Positions 1 through 11,700 of a stretch of 64,000 nt of DNA are shown here, one piece after another. The translations under genes were made by a program, and so were the position numbers. Source of the stretch: Syngnathus acus (taxonomy: Eukaryota > Chordata > Actinopteri > Syngnathiformes > Syngnathidae). Under the pieces are notes generated by a model. The model did no database searches. It saw only the letters and a program-made list of their open reading frames with translations, and was not told where the DNA came from. The stretch lies in the NCBI RefSeq assembly GCF_901709675.1, contig NC_051105.1:4889104-4953103 (forward strand), in the 5' to 3' direction. Position 1 is the stretch's first letter, and each line of letters opens with the position of its first letter.

Positions 1-2604
1 TGTGGGCGATCCATGATGAAGGCCTCGCACCTCTTTCTCTCTCTTTCAGCTCCCTCGCTCACTTCTCCCAGCACTTGCTTTCTCTCTTTTCTCACTCATC
101 AAGGCTTTTGCGTCCACAGACACAGTGGAAAGCGAGCGCTAAAAGTCCTTGTCAGAGTTGCAGATGATGAGCACATGTATCAAAGAGACATAAACGCCTG
201 TGCATACTAATTAGATTCTTCGAATCACGTCGCTTTTGTCCAGCTTGGCGTTGGCTTTGCGGCCGCATCCAAACACATGGGAGGGAGAGTGAAGTCACTC
301 TGTGGGAGAGTAAAATTGCCTGTGAGGAAGACGAGGCAAGCGTCCAGCCAAGCTGCTACGAATTTATTTTTACAGTCACGTGACTTGAATATTAATTTGA
401 GTGTCGATTTCTTTTCTCTCCCCCACGTTGGTCAGCAGTTGCGCCTGTCGTCATTCTCAGAAACAGCATCAGGTTTGGTACCTGCTAGATGTTTTTGTAG
501 AGCAGGTTGCTGATCAATTTGGGGAGCTGCCTGTGAAGCTAGTCAAGTTTGGATCGTGCAAAATTCCAGTAGGCTAGCATTTGCTCGCCCGGTAAAGAGG
601 GGAATTGTCATAATTGTTTGTGTACACCACAGCAGCACTGAATCTTGCGATCAATTAGGTGTCGACGTAATTGCAACAACAGGAGCCAGGAGGACTTTGT
701 CCTCCCCCGCATTAAAATCGGGGGGCATCGCTTATAAAACAGCAACACGGGAGAATTTTCCGTCTTTTACAGACAATGTGAAAGGTTGGGTTAAGCCTGC
801 GGCACACGGCGAGCTTTAAAAATTGTAAGCCGACTTCCCAACTATGAGCGACCCCACACGTGATGAGAAAAAAAGTCACGTACTGTGTGTGGTGTGCAGC
901 CACGCGGCAAGAGCAACACATCGACACAAAGGGATTTCGTGCTCGTTCGTCCCAGAGGGACATGACGCACGGTGTGAAGTCGGGCCAAAAAAAAATCCAA
1001 CATGTTGAATATCCCCGATTTGACGTCCTTCCGATTAGCCCAAGCGCACCAAACACGGCAGGATTATCCGACAAGAGTATCTTTGGAGCCATTAATAGGA
1101 TCGGGGCTGACCTACGATTGTCGGAAGGGGAGATTCGGGGGCTAAATTCGGGCCGATGATCCGGGCTTTCGTAAAGGAATCCTTGGGTTCTAAAGTTATT
1201 TTTGCAGTTCTTCAAACTTGGATTTATTTGTAAATAGTTGTAATCAAATCTCTCTTACCATGATCGACCTTAAATCAATGACCTGATTCGGAGTTTGAAT
1301 CCGTAAAATCAAACCAATTTCACAAGCAGCTTTATCCACACGCAGATGATTCAATTCCCAAAAGTTGAACTTGCAAACAGCTGAAAGCAAAGAAAACAAT
1401 GATTTCTTTTGTTTGTTTGCATGTTTTGCTATTGGGCACACATGATGGATGCGATGTCATTGTCTTCATCTTCTTCTTTGCCTCCTTGTGAAGAGGCGTC
1501 GCACTCGCAAGCTCTTTTGTCCATGATGACAGCAAGCCGCTCGCATAATACGCTTGTCCTTGAGCGCACTGTGATTATTGTAGTGTAGACAAAAGACTTT
1601 CTTATAAATTATCCACTATTGTAAACAAGCGGTGCCATCACAAACAAAAAAATAATAAAGTAAATGTCAAGATTTTTTCCAATAAAACTTTCCATTATGT
1701 TGAACGAGATGGGTCTGGCGGGGAGGTGTTGAATGGCACTTGTATTAGTTTTTGCCTCAAATGAAATATGTAGTCATCCTTTGGAAAAAAAAATACTGAA
1801 GAGCGATTTTGTTAACCTCCATGTTTGGTTGCACAACATGCACAGATGGACCCGGTCTTCTTGAGGCAGCGGATTAAGACAGAAAATGTCTTTATTTTCA
1901 GAAGCAAACAGCAGCAGATGTATCTTCCTGATGAAGATGAGTGACTTGTGTGAGTGCAGTTTGATATCAGGAGAGACACATGGGGGGTTTAGGAAGGGGG
2001 GCTTCCCCTCCTTTTCTGAGAGAAGGGTGGACCTATCATTTTTTCATTGACAGGAAACACTCACCACAAACCGTTTTCTCCTGTCCCGACCAACTACACA
2101 CACATGTACAAGACCCCCCCCCCCCCACACACACACACACGGGGCTGGTATTCACTTTACAAATGATTTTTCACTTCACATTCAAATGTCCAAGGGGGTT
2201 AACTAGAACATTTGTCTTTGTGATTTCCCTTTACCTTGAATGAGGAATTCCCCTGCTGTTTTTTCCCCATCGCTCACTCCTTTGACTCGAAAGCCTCCAT
2301 CGAGACCTGCTCGAGTTATGACCTTCTCGGCTTTGTCTCGTGACTTCTCAGATGTCTACTGGAAGCAAAAAGAAAGTCTTGCATCATTTTATGTCGCTCA
2401 GAAAAAAAAAACTTTTATCGGCCAGGAGTCAAAATACTTTTTTTGTCCATGCAGTGTATCAAGAGTATCAAAACAATCCAGCAAAAAAATCTGCCAAAGT
2501 AGCAATCACGTTTTAATTTGGAGTTTGATTTTTTTCAGAAAAATGTTTGGGGGGGTCATTCATGTTCCAGCCATGACTATAAATTTTGAGTCAAATTCCT
2601 TGTT

Positions 2605-2656
2605 TGGCATGCACCAACTTGGCCAATAAAGCTGATTCTGATATAATATAATACAA
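2605..2656 (+). repeat. 3' tail of a LINE-like retroposon
   Basis: The sequence reads AATAAAGCTGATTCTGATA and then runs into AT-rich repeats. AATAAAGCTGATTCTG with a short tandem tail is a common 3' end of truncated CR1/L2-type elements in fish. Only the tail is recognisable, so the family call is an inference. A similar tail in the opposite orientation lies near 35852-35880. Confidence 0.4.
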
Positions 2657-3814
2657 TAACGTTGACAATTGCCGGTCCTGGTAAGTTGGTGTTGTTTGAA
2701 AGAGTAAGTTATTTTTTGTATTTTACAGATAAAGCACTTCTAAAATGTGGCGGACATGCTTTGTACACACGCTTGTGCACACAATGCCTTTCTGTAACAC
2801 ACAACACGGCTTGATTCTCTTCCTCCTCGGGTACTTAATCTTCCAGATCACCTGTCGGTATAATGAGTCAACAGCAAAAGCAGCAATCCTGCTGCAGAAT
2901 CTGCGTGGATACGAATAAGGCAGAGGAGGACGTGGAGGAGGCGCACCTAGGGGAAGACCTCTCTGTGGAAACGAAGCCTGGTCCACCTTTGTGTGTCAGC
3001 TTTGCCTCCTCCTCCCAGCTGCTTTCTACACCTACGTTGTCCTCCAACTTCCCGCTCCCTTTGCTCCATCCTCCATTTCCATCCTCCTCACATCAAAGAC
3101 ACCAATGCCCTTAATGCAAAAATGTATGACTTTTCCCATTGTTTAGTTGAGTTAAACACAGACTTTCAAGCACCATTTCCATTTTTTTTCTTCCTTTTTG
3201 GCATTATGTAACGTTACGTAATTGTATCCGGATATTTGAGAGAACATTTGTCAGACTCTCACTGACAAACTTTTATTCTCACACGGACACGCTTGCAATA
3301 AATGCCGCATTGAGGATGAAGATCTCTGGTATTCAGACGCAGCTGCTTCTTGAGAGAAGAGGGCAGACTAGCAATGGCAGATTCAATTGATGTTAAATAA
3401 TAAAAAAAAAAGATGGTTTAACCTTGTTTGTATTGATTGAAATTTGTGAAGACGAAGTTCCTACTGAATTTAATCACGATAAAGCACATGCATGCACATT
3501 TTTACCCAAATTTCAGATTCAACAGTTAAACTAAGGCTATGTTGAGAATTTTTGTCAAATGTGATCATTTTATGGAGTTATTCACATTGCAAAAACAGAT
3601 GCCACCTAATGTGAAGAGAATGCGTCCGCAAAGAAAAACGCATGCACACACACGTATATGGAAGTAAATATGGCGCTGGATGTCGATCTCACACCTGACG
3701 CTTGAACTGACCGAATTGAAATAGAGTCAGTCATAACCAAGAGAATCCTCTTAGATACAACAAAGCGAATATATAATCGAAAGTACTGTAATATATATTT
3801 TTTTGGTCTCACTT

Positions 3815-3861
3815 GTGCAGTCCGCCGCGGCCCGGTACCGGTCCGGGGCCCGGTGATTGGG
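3815..3861. repeat. GC-rich transposon fragment (CGGCCCGGTACCGGTCCGGG type)
   Basis: A sharp GC-rich island in AT-rich surroundings contains GCGGCCCGGTACCGGTCCGG. This motif resembles the ends of abundant vertebrate hAT-type DNA transposons. No matching second end was found nearby, so I treat it as a solo fragment of uncertain class. Confidence 0.3.
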
Positions 3862-4683
3862 GACAATCACACTAATCATCTGATTGCTGTGCGAAAGCGC
3901 ACCATTACGGCTATATCACCCTTGCTACTTTCTGTGCACTTCCAGATGGACTACCCAATCATGACATTTCTTTCTGCTACCATGTACAGAGTAGTCTTTA
4001 TTTATTTCGTGTCTCACCCAAGCATTTAGTAGCTGAGTTGAGTGAATAGATGGAGCAGTTGAGGTCATTGCATTGCGGTGTTTTTGTGGGTCATTTGCCC
4101 CCCCTCACCAGTTCAACACCACTCCTTTTAACAGCAAGTCATAATGAAAGCTGAAGGTTTTGCAGCCACAAAGAAAGCGAGAGAAAAACAGTGAGAATGG
4201 CTGTTTGGTTTCTAGGCAACAGTGAACGCCGGGCCGCGGCGAGGGGCTGCAGGGTGGGTTTCCGAGTTCCCATGTTTTCTGCCTTGTCTCCACATTCTCT
4301 TCCTGAGGAATGTGACCCACCTGACCCCTGTGAATGCGTCTGGATGGAGCCGCCCCTCCCGGCGTACAATCACCGTGCACTGTAATCGAAAAGCCTTTAT
4401 GAAAGCAACTCTCGCATTCCCTTTTTCTCGCCCCTTTAGCGCAGAAATAGACCAAAAATAAAAACACTGATTGATTTTGATGTACATATTTTTCCAATTG
4501 TATTCTCTCTTCGAATTCTGGTTGTATGATTTTGTTTCGGCAATTTTATTTACATTTACATTTTCAGAAGCTCACCACCAATCAAACTAACAACAGAACG
4601 AAATATAAAGTACAGCCAAATATTGTTTTTTGTCAATAACCATAAGTCCAAAATGTTTAAAAAAAAAAAAAAAAATCAAATAT

Positions 4684-4920
4684 CCATTAATTTTCTGCAC
4701 ACAGCTCATCCTCGCTTTGGTCACGAGTGTCCTTAAGCCTATCCCAGGTGACTTTACACCCTGAACTTGTCGTAAGCCAATCACAGGGCACAAAGGGACT
4801 CGCATTCACATTATCAGAGAAATTACAGGAAGAGAAAGACATGTAGGCACTGCACAATCCAAATTCCAACCCTCGTCCTCTGAGCTCTGACTCAGTCAGT
4901 TTCTATGCTGCCCAACAGAC
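4684..4920 (-). repeat. Degenerate teleost tRNA-type SINE-like repeat, reverse orientation
   Basis: Ordered blocks include TATCCATTAATTTTCTG, a decayed 'cctatcccag' block, 'acaccctgaac', and 'ccaatcacagggcaca'. They match in order the very common fish repeat whose forward end reads '...agggtgtacc...gctgggataggctcc...aaatggatgga'. Other copies or pieces are at 38283-38425, 48969-49071 and 63636-63866. This one is the most decayed and has a poly-A-like run just upstream near 4658-4675. Confidence 0.55.
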
Positions 4921-6064
4921 AAACCCAAAATGCAGGATATTAAAATATTGCGATCGCTGGCGTTTTTGAACAAAAGTTAAATAATGTAGTATATCATTTA
5001 TTTATACATACAGTAGAGTGGACCTTCGCATACACACGTCTCAGCACATATTGAGGGGGATTTTTTTTCTTGTTTTTAAAACATTTTGGGGGTGGGCAAA
5101 CCTTGATTTTCATGCTAAACTCTTATTTGTGGTATATTATTCATTCTTATTATGATGATTAATCATTATTTCAAGTGTATGGGCATGAATTAGTCACTGA
5201 GCCAATATACTGCATGGAAACACACAGGAAGTCTCAAAAACAAAATAAATTGTGGACATTTGATATTTCTACAGGTGCTTTGTCCAGATCACCTGTCACA
5301 CTGCTCCACCAATGAGCCGAACTGGAAGGAAGTGTCTCATCCTGTTTTGCCGAATGCAGAAGTTGCTTGTGTATCGTAGAACCGCTACTTCTGTTTACTA
5401 GTAAACAGACAAACGGAGAAGGGAGACAAGACCCATATATGTCATGTAATTAAAAATGTGTTGTGCAAGTGTACCTAATGCTGTGGCACGTGAGTGACAG
5501 TATGTGTTTGCCACGTCAAGTATGTTTATGGGTCTGAGAGAAAGAAGCGACAGTGATGGTTGGTTCACGGGCCGCCTGCAGTGGAGTGCAACATGGAGGT
5601 GTACGGAGGACGATGAGACAGAAGGCCATGATACACACTCCATCTGGACACACACTCATTGTGAGCAGAGTGTGAAAGAAAAAGAAAAACAAGAAGAAGA
5701 AGGGGAACGAGAACAACATCATGTAGACGCGTAGAAACAAAAGACATATTCAAGTATTGATTTGTAAAAAACGCAATTATCAATGTTCAAAATTGACCAA
5801 TGGAGATGTGGGTAGGCTATTTTTTTTTTTTAATAATCCTGAAATAGGTGTTAAGTTTTTATATGCACTAAACAAATCCTACGCCCGCCTGAAATCCTGC
5901 AAACTCACACATGCTGAGGTGTTGAGCAAATTGACCTCTGACCCTTGCAAACTGCTCATGCTCGTTCACAAGCGTTACATGAAAGGGAGCGACAGCAGCG
6001 AACCACAATCGCATCCTCCTACAGATGCCTCAACAGTCACGATTCTTTGCAAGCGCGCGCATAG

Positions 6065-6066
<2 letters not shown>

Positions 6067-6122
<56 letters not shown>
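6067..6122. repeat. (AC)n microsatellite
   Basis: An almost uninterrupted AC dinucleotide run of about 55 bp with one AA interruption. The reading frames that cross it are artefacts of the repeat. Confidence 0.95.
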
Positions 6123-7077
6123 CTATTAACTGTGATTATGCACACATGCTTTTTCTGCACATATAATCATGAAAATTACATGAGTGTACGATGAAGATGA
6201 GCAGCACGAAAAATGTCAAGAAAAGCGTCTCTGCTGCGTCTACATATCTTTAGAAAATATATGTTGAAGTGGCTGTCATAAAGAAATGACAATTTCTACA
6301 CAACTCCACTCTCACCACCTAACTGTGTGTGAAGACAAGCGGGAATAAAACCCAGGCTTGGAGTTAGCAGCTATGGTAACTTAATCTGAAGCAACATCGA
6401 TTTTGCCCAACGTGAGCCTCAATGCATGATAGCAGTTGGCATAGTGGGAAGCAGCTGCTACTCAAAGAACATTTCTGATGAGAATGTACATTCAAATGTA
6501 ATACAGTCGACGATAGACCTAAGTTAACATGTAATTAATTTGGGGGGCGAAATTATTGAAACAGATAAATAGAATAACATTATTTACTTGTAATAATGAT
6601 GCATTTATTGTTGGGAGCCATTGACATGACCAAATATTTTGTGATTCTTTTCTAGGTTTTTGCTTTTATTGGGAATTATTCTATTCTGATTTCATTTACT
6701 CTCCTCTTTAGCAAGTCAAATTCACATTGGACAGGTTTTAAGTGTGGCGATTGATTTGGGCAATGTGACTTCTTGCTTCTTTGTTGATTTATTTTTGCCA
6801 GTGTATTTTGGCTCATTATCTTGCCGCATGATGAGGGTTGCGTCTTTCTTTACATTGACAGACAAAATGTTCCTTCTAATGTTTTACAGCGGTCGCTGGT
6901 TGGGGCCTAATTACAATTAGATTTATAAAAGTGATATGTAGATTTAAATTTTTTTAAGCATTTTCTTTTTTCTTTTGTTGACGAAATAATTTTTTCAATT
7001 TTAGTTTTACCGTTACTTTTTGTTAACTATAATAAACTTGCTTAGTTTATTATATTAACTGGCCGATATTTTCACTT

Positions 7078-7225
7078 CATGATAGAATCAACCGATTCTA
7101 CAAATCTCTAAGGTGCTTATATTCCCTTTGGATGCGTATTTGGAAACAGAACAAGCAGGATTTTCTCCTCATGATAGAGCAATCGATTCCGCAAATCCCA
7201 AAAGATGCTCACATTCCCGGTGGAT
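7078..7225. repeat. Diverged 92-bp tandem duplication
   Basis: CATGATAGA at 7078 and again at 7170 each begin a similar block. In both, the order is an ATCAACCGATTC/GCAATCGATTCC-type core, a CAAATC block, a GATGCT/GGTGCT-type block, ACATTCCC/ATATTCCC and GGTGGA/TTTGGA. The copies are clearly related but diverged, so the duplication is old. Function unknown. Confidence 0.6.
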
Positions 7226-7535
7226 TTTTTTTTTTGCTCTCAAACATAAAGGTGACTTCACCGGGGCCATCTTTCGGGAGCCAGTTTACAGGCTGCAGGC
7301 TGTGGCCGAGAATAGCACCCGGTGTGATGCTCCTCATGCATGGCGAGATGAATAAATATGAAGATAACCTGGCCCTCTGCTGCACTTTTTTGCTGCCCCC
7401 CCCCCATATGCATCTACTGAAGAGAAACCACACCAGCCCCTGGCCATCATCGTCGATGTACTCACGTGTTTGTTCGTCTTTGTGCCTCGCCATCTGACTT
7501 TGTGCAATAGTGTGTAGTTTTGTGTTTATGTGTGG

Positions 7536-7812
7536 GCGGCTGTGTAGGAGTGTGGTGCTCTTGCTTTGGTGCGCGGCTGTGTAGGAGTGTGGTGCGCTCG
7601 CTTGCTTGCTATTTAACAGAGCTTCCAGTTGGACACATTTATGAATCTTTTGTTATATTCCTCATCTCCTATTCAGCTCGCCATCAGAGCCGGCAGCACT
7701 GCTCAAGTGCTGTGTTGCCCTTCAACGAAGAGGGAGGGAATAAAAGAAAAAAGCACTTGTTGGATCCGAAGAGGGAGGGGAATAAAAGAAATAAGGATTT
7801 GTTGGACTTGGA
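7536..7812. repeat. Two adjacent short tandem duplications
   Basis: CGGCTGTGTAGGAGTGTGGT occurs twice about 36 bp apart near 7538 and 7574. A 42-44 bp unit, GAAGAGGGAGG(G)AATAAAAGA followed by a TTGTTGGA block, occurs twice near 7729 and 7770. The second pair differs by a few bases. Probably replication-slippage products. Confidence 0.65.
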
Positions 7813-9629
7813 ACAGGTGATTCTGCCTTGCTAATGATCAGCTCTGTGCATGAAATAATGATAGATGGAAGTCAATTAAAAATGTTCATGAATATGAATG
7901 ATAAACATTTGTTCTGAAGATGTAAATTGTTTGGCTGATCTTTGTACGCGTGGACGAATAAGAGGTGTGGGTGGAAACACTATCAGCAGCTCCAAAAAGA
8001 CGAGATGAACAAAGGGAAATAATCCAAATTATTCACGCACAAATGGTGCCTCCTACATTTAAAACAATAAACATATACATACCCAAACATATATTGGAAT
8101 AGCAATATTAAAATGTGGATGTCCTGTGTGACATCATGCAAAATTTCACATCAGTAAGTCAAAGCAGCCGTTCTGTCAATTTTGTAATTCACCTGTGAAG
8201 TGGACACTGGTTGGCTCAGTTTTAAAAAAAAAATTTTTTAAAATTCGAGCCATGATTACTTTATTGGGGTGGAAACGCTCTGCCTTCGAGGCAAGGTGGA
8301 CTTGCATTTCAAAGTCGCCAAGAGTCTAGTTACATTGACTTTTAAATGATCATAGTTTGTGTTTTCTGTGCCGCTCACTCTATACATAAAATGACCCTTA
8401 AACAACCACAACATAGACTGGACTTTCTGTCATCTTTGATGATTAATGTACTTGATTGTTAATCTCAAGTACTTGCAAATATATATGTGTCTGTCTGTGT
8501 GGGTGTCTCCGAGATTGAACCGCCTCAGAGAGAAAACAGTCTCTAAAAGCCATCGCGCATTGAATTGCGGCGCTCAAGGTCGAATCGGAGAGCGCCATGA
8601 AGCGACGGTGTGTGGGCGGATGGGCTGAGCGGCGCTCGGCAAACGGGAGGGACGCACTAACCGTGTGACTACTGTAGATGGTCAATTACCCGGACGTCTA
8701 ATGCGACAGGTTTTTCCTCTGGCTTTCAGCCAAATATCATCGAGGTTTAAGTTCTTGTCACGTTGCCCTTATAGGAAGTCACAAGAAGGGCTGCATTTGA
8801 TGTCAGGCTAGATGCAGGACCAGACAGCAGAGATTCATTCATGTTGCGATAGATTTTTCTCGGTTAGTCACCTGTGCCACCTGTCTACTGGTTTCCGCCC
8901 ACGTGTCAGGGGTGCACTGTCAGTGTCCACCTTGCCGTGTTTTGGGCCAGACAAATCCAAGCCGCTGTCCCTCTGGACAGTAATCTGAAGGAACTAAGAC
9001 AAAAATAATACAAGAAGATGAGGGAATGAGAGTTGACCACAATGCCTTACACTCATGTCAAAGATTAGAAACACAAATGATGAACAAGATGTTCAACGTA
9101 AAACTTTTTCAGAGATATTCAGTTATTTAGACCGATCGCTGACGCAAACAGCAAAAACTAATTCATGCCCCCGATGAAAAATTTCTATAATTGCTTATGG
9201 ATGTTAAAACATGGTGACACGGTGTATGTGTGTGTGAGTACCAGTACCTGGCAGTAAGGTGAGTCACACACACACACAGGTAATCGCTCTGACATTCAAT
9301 TCTAAAAAAACAGTGGTAACAAAATGGCTCTGGAAAACACACACAGACACACACACACCTGCGCACACACGCACACAAAACAATTGGCTTTCATGAATCC
9401 AAGGTTTGAAAAGGAAACAGGAAATGAGTCCATGGTTTGAAAATCTTTTCCCACTATCTATTGAGGACAGAATTTGATTTATATTAAATATTCTATTTTG
9501 TTTGAGCTGCTTGTGTGTTTGTGTTGCATGTATGTGTGTACACGTGTGCGCACTCATCAGCATGTTTAATGTCGTTTATGATGTCATAGGGCTTCCCCCT
9601 TGACTGTTGTTTGCACTTTGTACTTGACT

Positions 9630-9963
9630 CACTGTGGTTTCCCCAGTGTCAATGAGGGACGTTTGGTACTCAAAGCGCTTCATACTGCTTCCTCATTCAC
9701 CAACTGATGACATGTCATCAGAAGTAACTGGGGGTTCAATGTCTTGCTCGAGGACACTTTGACATGGTCACAAGGGCTGGGGATCGAACCCCCAACCCTT
9801 GAGTTGGGAGACGGAACACTCTACCACTGAGCCATGCCGCCCCAAGCTTATAGCACCTGGTATTGCCAGGTGGTTTCCCATCCAAGTAATAACCAGGCTT
9901 GACCCTGCTTAGCGTCCCCGATCAAACGAGATCGGGCTTTCCCAGGGTAATATGGCCGTAAAC
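9630..9963 (-). mobile_element. Composite SINE-like element: 5S rRNA head fused to a tRNA-like region
   Basis: On the minus strand, 9963-9846 reads as a nearly full-length 5S rRNA-like sequence of 118 nt. Against a vertebrate 5S recalled from memory it aligns without gaps with about 20 mismatches, and it keeps the internal control region (GCTAAGCAGGGTC, then CTTGGATGGGA). After only two bases it continues into GGGGCGGCATGGCTCAGTGG, a tRNA-like A box (TGGCTCAGTGG) with a B box (GGTTCGATCCC) downstream. Further 3' are the fish-SINE blocks TGTCCTCGAGCAAGACATTG and AAGCGCTTTGAGTACC. No TTTT terminator separates the 5S part from the tRNA part. The outer 3' boundary and any target-site duplication are uncertain. 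Confidence 0.65.
9846..9963 (-). pseudogene. 5S rRNA-like sequence (SINE head or pseudogene)
   Basis: This is 118 nt against 119-121 nt for a genuine 5S gene, with conserved ends (GTTTACGGCC... and ...CCAGGTGCTATAAGC). About 20 substitutions relative to the vertebrate consensus, including changes in helix I and loop regions, and the lack of a T-run terminator argue against a functional 5S gene. It forms the 5' part of the composite repeat at 9630-9963. Confidence 0.7.
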
Positions 9964-9978
9964 TGAAACAAAATAAAA

Positions 9979-10002
9979 GTTTATAGTCTAGAAAATACGG
10001 TA
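9979..10002. repeat. Solo terminal-inverted-repeat remnant of the TACCGTATTTTCC transposon family
   Basis: TTATAGTCTAGAAAATACGGTA is a decayed copy of the right end of the MITE at 27449-27872 (CTTATAGTCCGGAAAATACGGTA). The body of the element should lie to the left but is missing. The 5S-headed repeat begins only about 16 bp away. Confidence 0.55.
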
Positions 10003-10540
10003 ATTTGAATTGAAAAAAATACCGAGGGCTTTTTTATGATGGTATTCTGTTCCTACAACTCTGACATTGAGTAACGTGAATTTGTTTGAACATACCTGTA
10101 TGTAGCAATAGTATCGGTTCATATTTCTATGAATAACACTTCTAGGCCAAAATGTTCTTTGCATTGCATTCAAACATTGTCAAGAGTTTTTTAGTTTTGT
10201 CCCTTTTGAATTCCTCACTCTTTCCTTGAAAGGTTTCCTCTCACCCTTCCGGCAACAGCTGCCAACTGTCAAGCAAAGTCGACTTTGATGGTGCGCTATA
10301 CTTCTTGCCCGGGGCAACTTTTGCAACGCTTGAAACGTCGCTTGGCTAATGGTGCAGACTTCAAGGTATCGGCGCAACGTGCACTTGAACGCGTTATACT
10401 CGTGCTCCAAACGAAGCCACCGATGGCCAACGCTCTCCGACAAGTTCTTGCAGAGCATTCTTCCAATGTTTTGACACGATCCCAGTCAGCTCAGCCTCAT
10501 TCGTACCATTCTTTTCATTCCTCCTCATGCTGCCACACTC

Positions 10541-10675
10541 CTTTTATTTGCATCTGTGTTCAGAAGCCTGTGCAGCATTAGTGTCCTCTACTGTCATCGC
10601 ATCTTTTATTTGCATTTACAACAGGCCATTTGTTGGACATTTTTGCATCTTTTATTTGCATTTACAACAAGCCTT
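10541..10675. promoter_or_regulatory. Triple octamer (POU) motif cluster with a 46-bp tandem duplication
   Basis: ATTTGCAT, the reverse complement of the octamer ATGCAAAT, occurs perfectly at 10546-10553, 10608-10615 and 10654-10661. Each copy sits in the longer identical string CTTTTATTTGCAT. The second and third belong to a 46-bp duplicated unit that also shares TTACAACA. Binding of POU/Oct factors is known for this motif; enhancer activity here is inference. Confidence 0.35.
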
Positions 10676-11579
10676 TCATCTGTAATTGATTTTTTTTTTT
10701 TTTCCCAGCACAATATTTGTTGTGATTCAAAAGCGACAGTCCTTTTCACCAGGTTGTCACGCCCTCGCCATTATTTGTTGATGGGTCCATGTGACAGCCG
10801 CTTCTCTTTTAAAACAATTCACTTTTACTTTTTAAATGTTCTTTTTTTTTTTTCTCTCTCTCCCAAAAGTGCGCACTTGAGTGGCGGCAGAGGTGAGCCA
10901 TTATGAAGATGTGTTGGCGGAGGGAGAAAATGAGTGAAAGCGGGTGAGAGTGGCTCCATAGCGCTCCATGAGTGGGCCGCTGCGCATTCTTTTTGCCTTA
11001 TTCACTCGACGAGCGTGGGAGGCTAATTCGTGTTTGCATTCAGCGGGTTTACCTAAGGGGGAAATGTTTTATCACACGCCGTCTTTGAAATCGATGACTA
11101 ATTGTACGCCTTTTTTTTTTTGGGTCTTCTATTTCCATTTTCTCTCCATTCCCTGCACCTATTTCTCCTGCATGTTGCTATCATAGTGTGCGATAGCTTT
11201 CCCCCCAAAATGAACAGTCAGAAATGGGGTTGCAGGCCGAGTCCATTTTGTGTCCGAGTGATTCAGTGAGTCGAAAACTGTGGTGCATTCACAGCGCCCT
11301 TCCCTCCAGGGCATGTGTGGAATTGAAAATTTAATGGCGGTCTATTATAACAATCACTTTTACAAATGATGATTTTTGTTGTTTTTCTCCATTGCTGCTT
11401 GATATCATCATTTCTGTAAATTGTGCTATTTTCAGCAGAATGGGATAAACCAACTTACTGGATAACGATAGATGAATTGTTAATTGTGTGGAATCAATTA
11501 TTAATTAACAATGCCTTGGAGCATTGAGGCAAGAGGGAGTGCACTACCCTGCTGCAACCTGCAGAGGCACTGTTGTAAA

Positions 11580-11700
11580 GGTGTCAGAATTAATCAATTA
11601 ATCGACAAGTCAATCATCAAATGAATCACCTCATATTTTAATAATTGAGTAATCGTTATATGTTTTAACGATTGTCTAAATCTTTCCAAAGCTTTCAAAA
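11580..11700. repeat. ATTAATCGA-rich dispersed-repeat-like patch
   Basis: Repeated AATTAATCAATTAATCGACAAG, AATCATCAAATGAATC and TAATCGTTATATG motifs resemble a widespread fish repeat rich in ATTAATCGA. I cannot define its ends or class. It could equally be an AT-rich homeodomain-site cluster. Confidence 0.3.

Larger units (their letters stand above)
1..4680. other. Gene-free intergenic stretch, far upstream of ccdc80
   Basis: No open frame here has flanking splice signals or a protein sequence I recognise; the longest frames are about 130-170 codons and look random. The visible content is a C-tract followed by (CA)n near 2113-2141, a LINE-like 3' tail near 2605-2656, and a GC-rich fragment near 3815-3861. 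Otherwise I see nothing. Confidence 0.6.
4921..9625. other. Gene-free intergenic stretch with simple repeats and short tandem duplications
   Basis: No coding exon is supportable. It holds a (CA)n array at 6067-6122, a diverged 92-bp tandem duplication near 7078-7225, two short tandem duplications at 7536-7600 and 7727-7812, and mixed (TG)n/(CA)n runs at 9224-9380. The rest shows no recognisable structure. Confidence 0.6.

Noticed and set aside
712-1215. A 167-codon minus-strand frame in the left desert
   Set aside because: No recognisable domain, no splice context and no family-like composition; compatible with chance.
9846-9963. A functional 5S rRNA gene
   Set aside because: It has about 20 substitutions, no T-run terminator, and continues directly into a tRNA-like SINE region.
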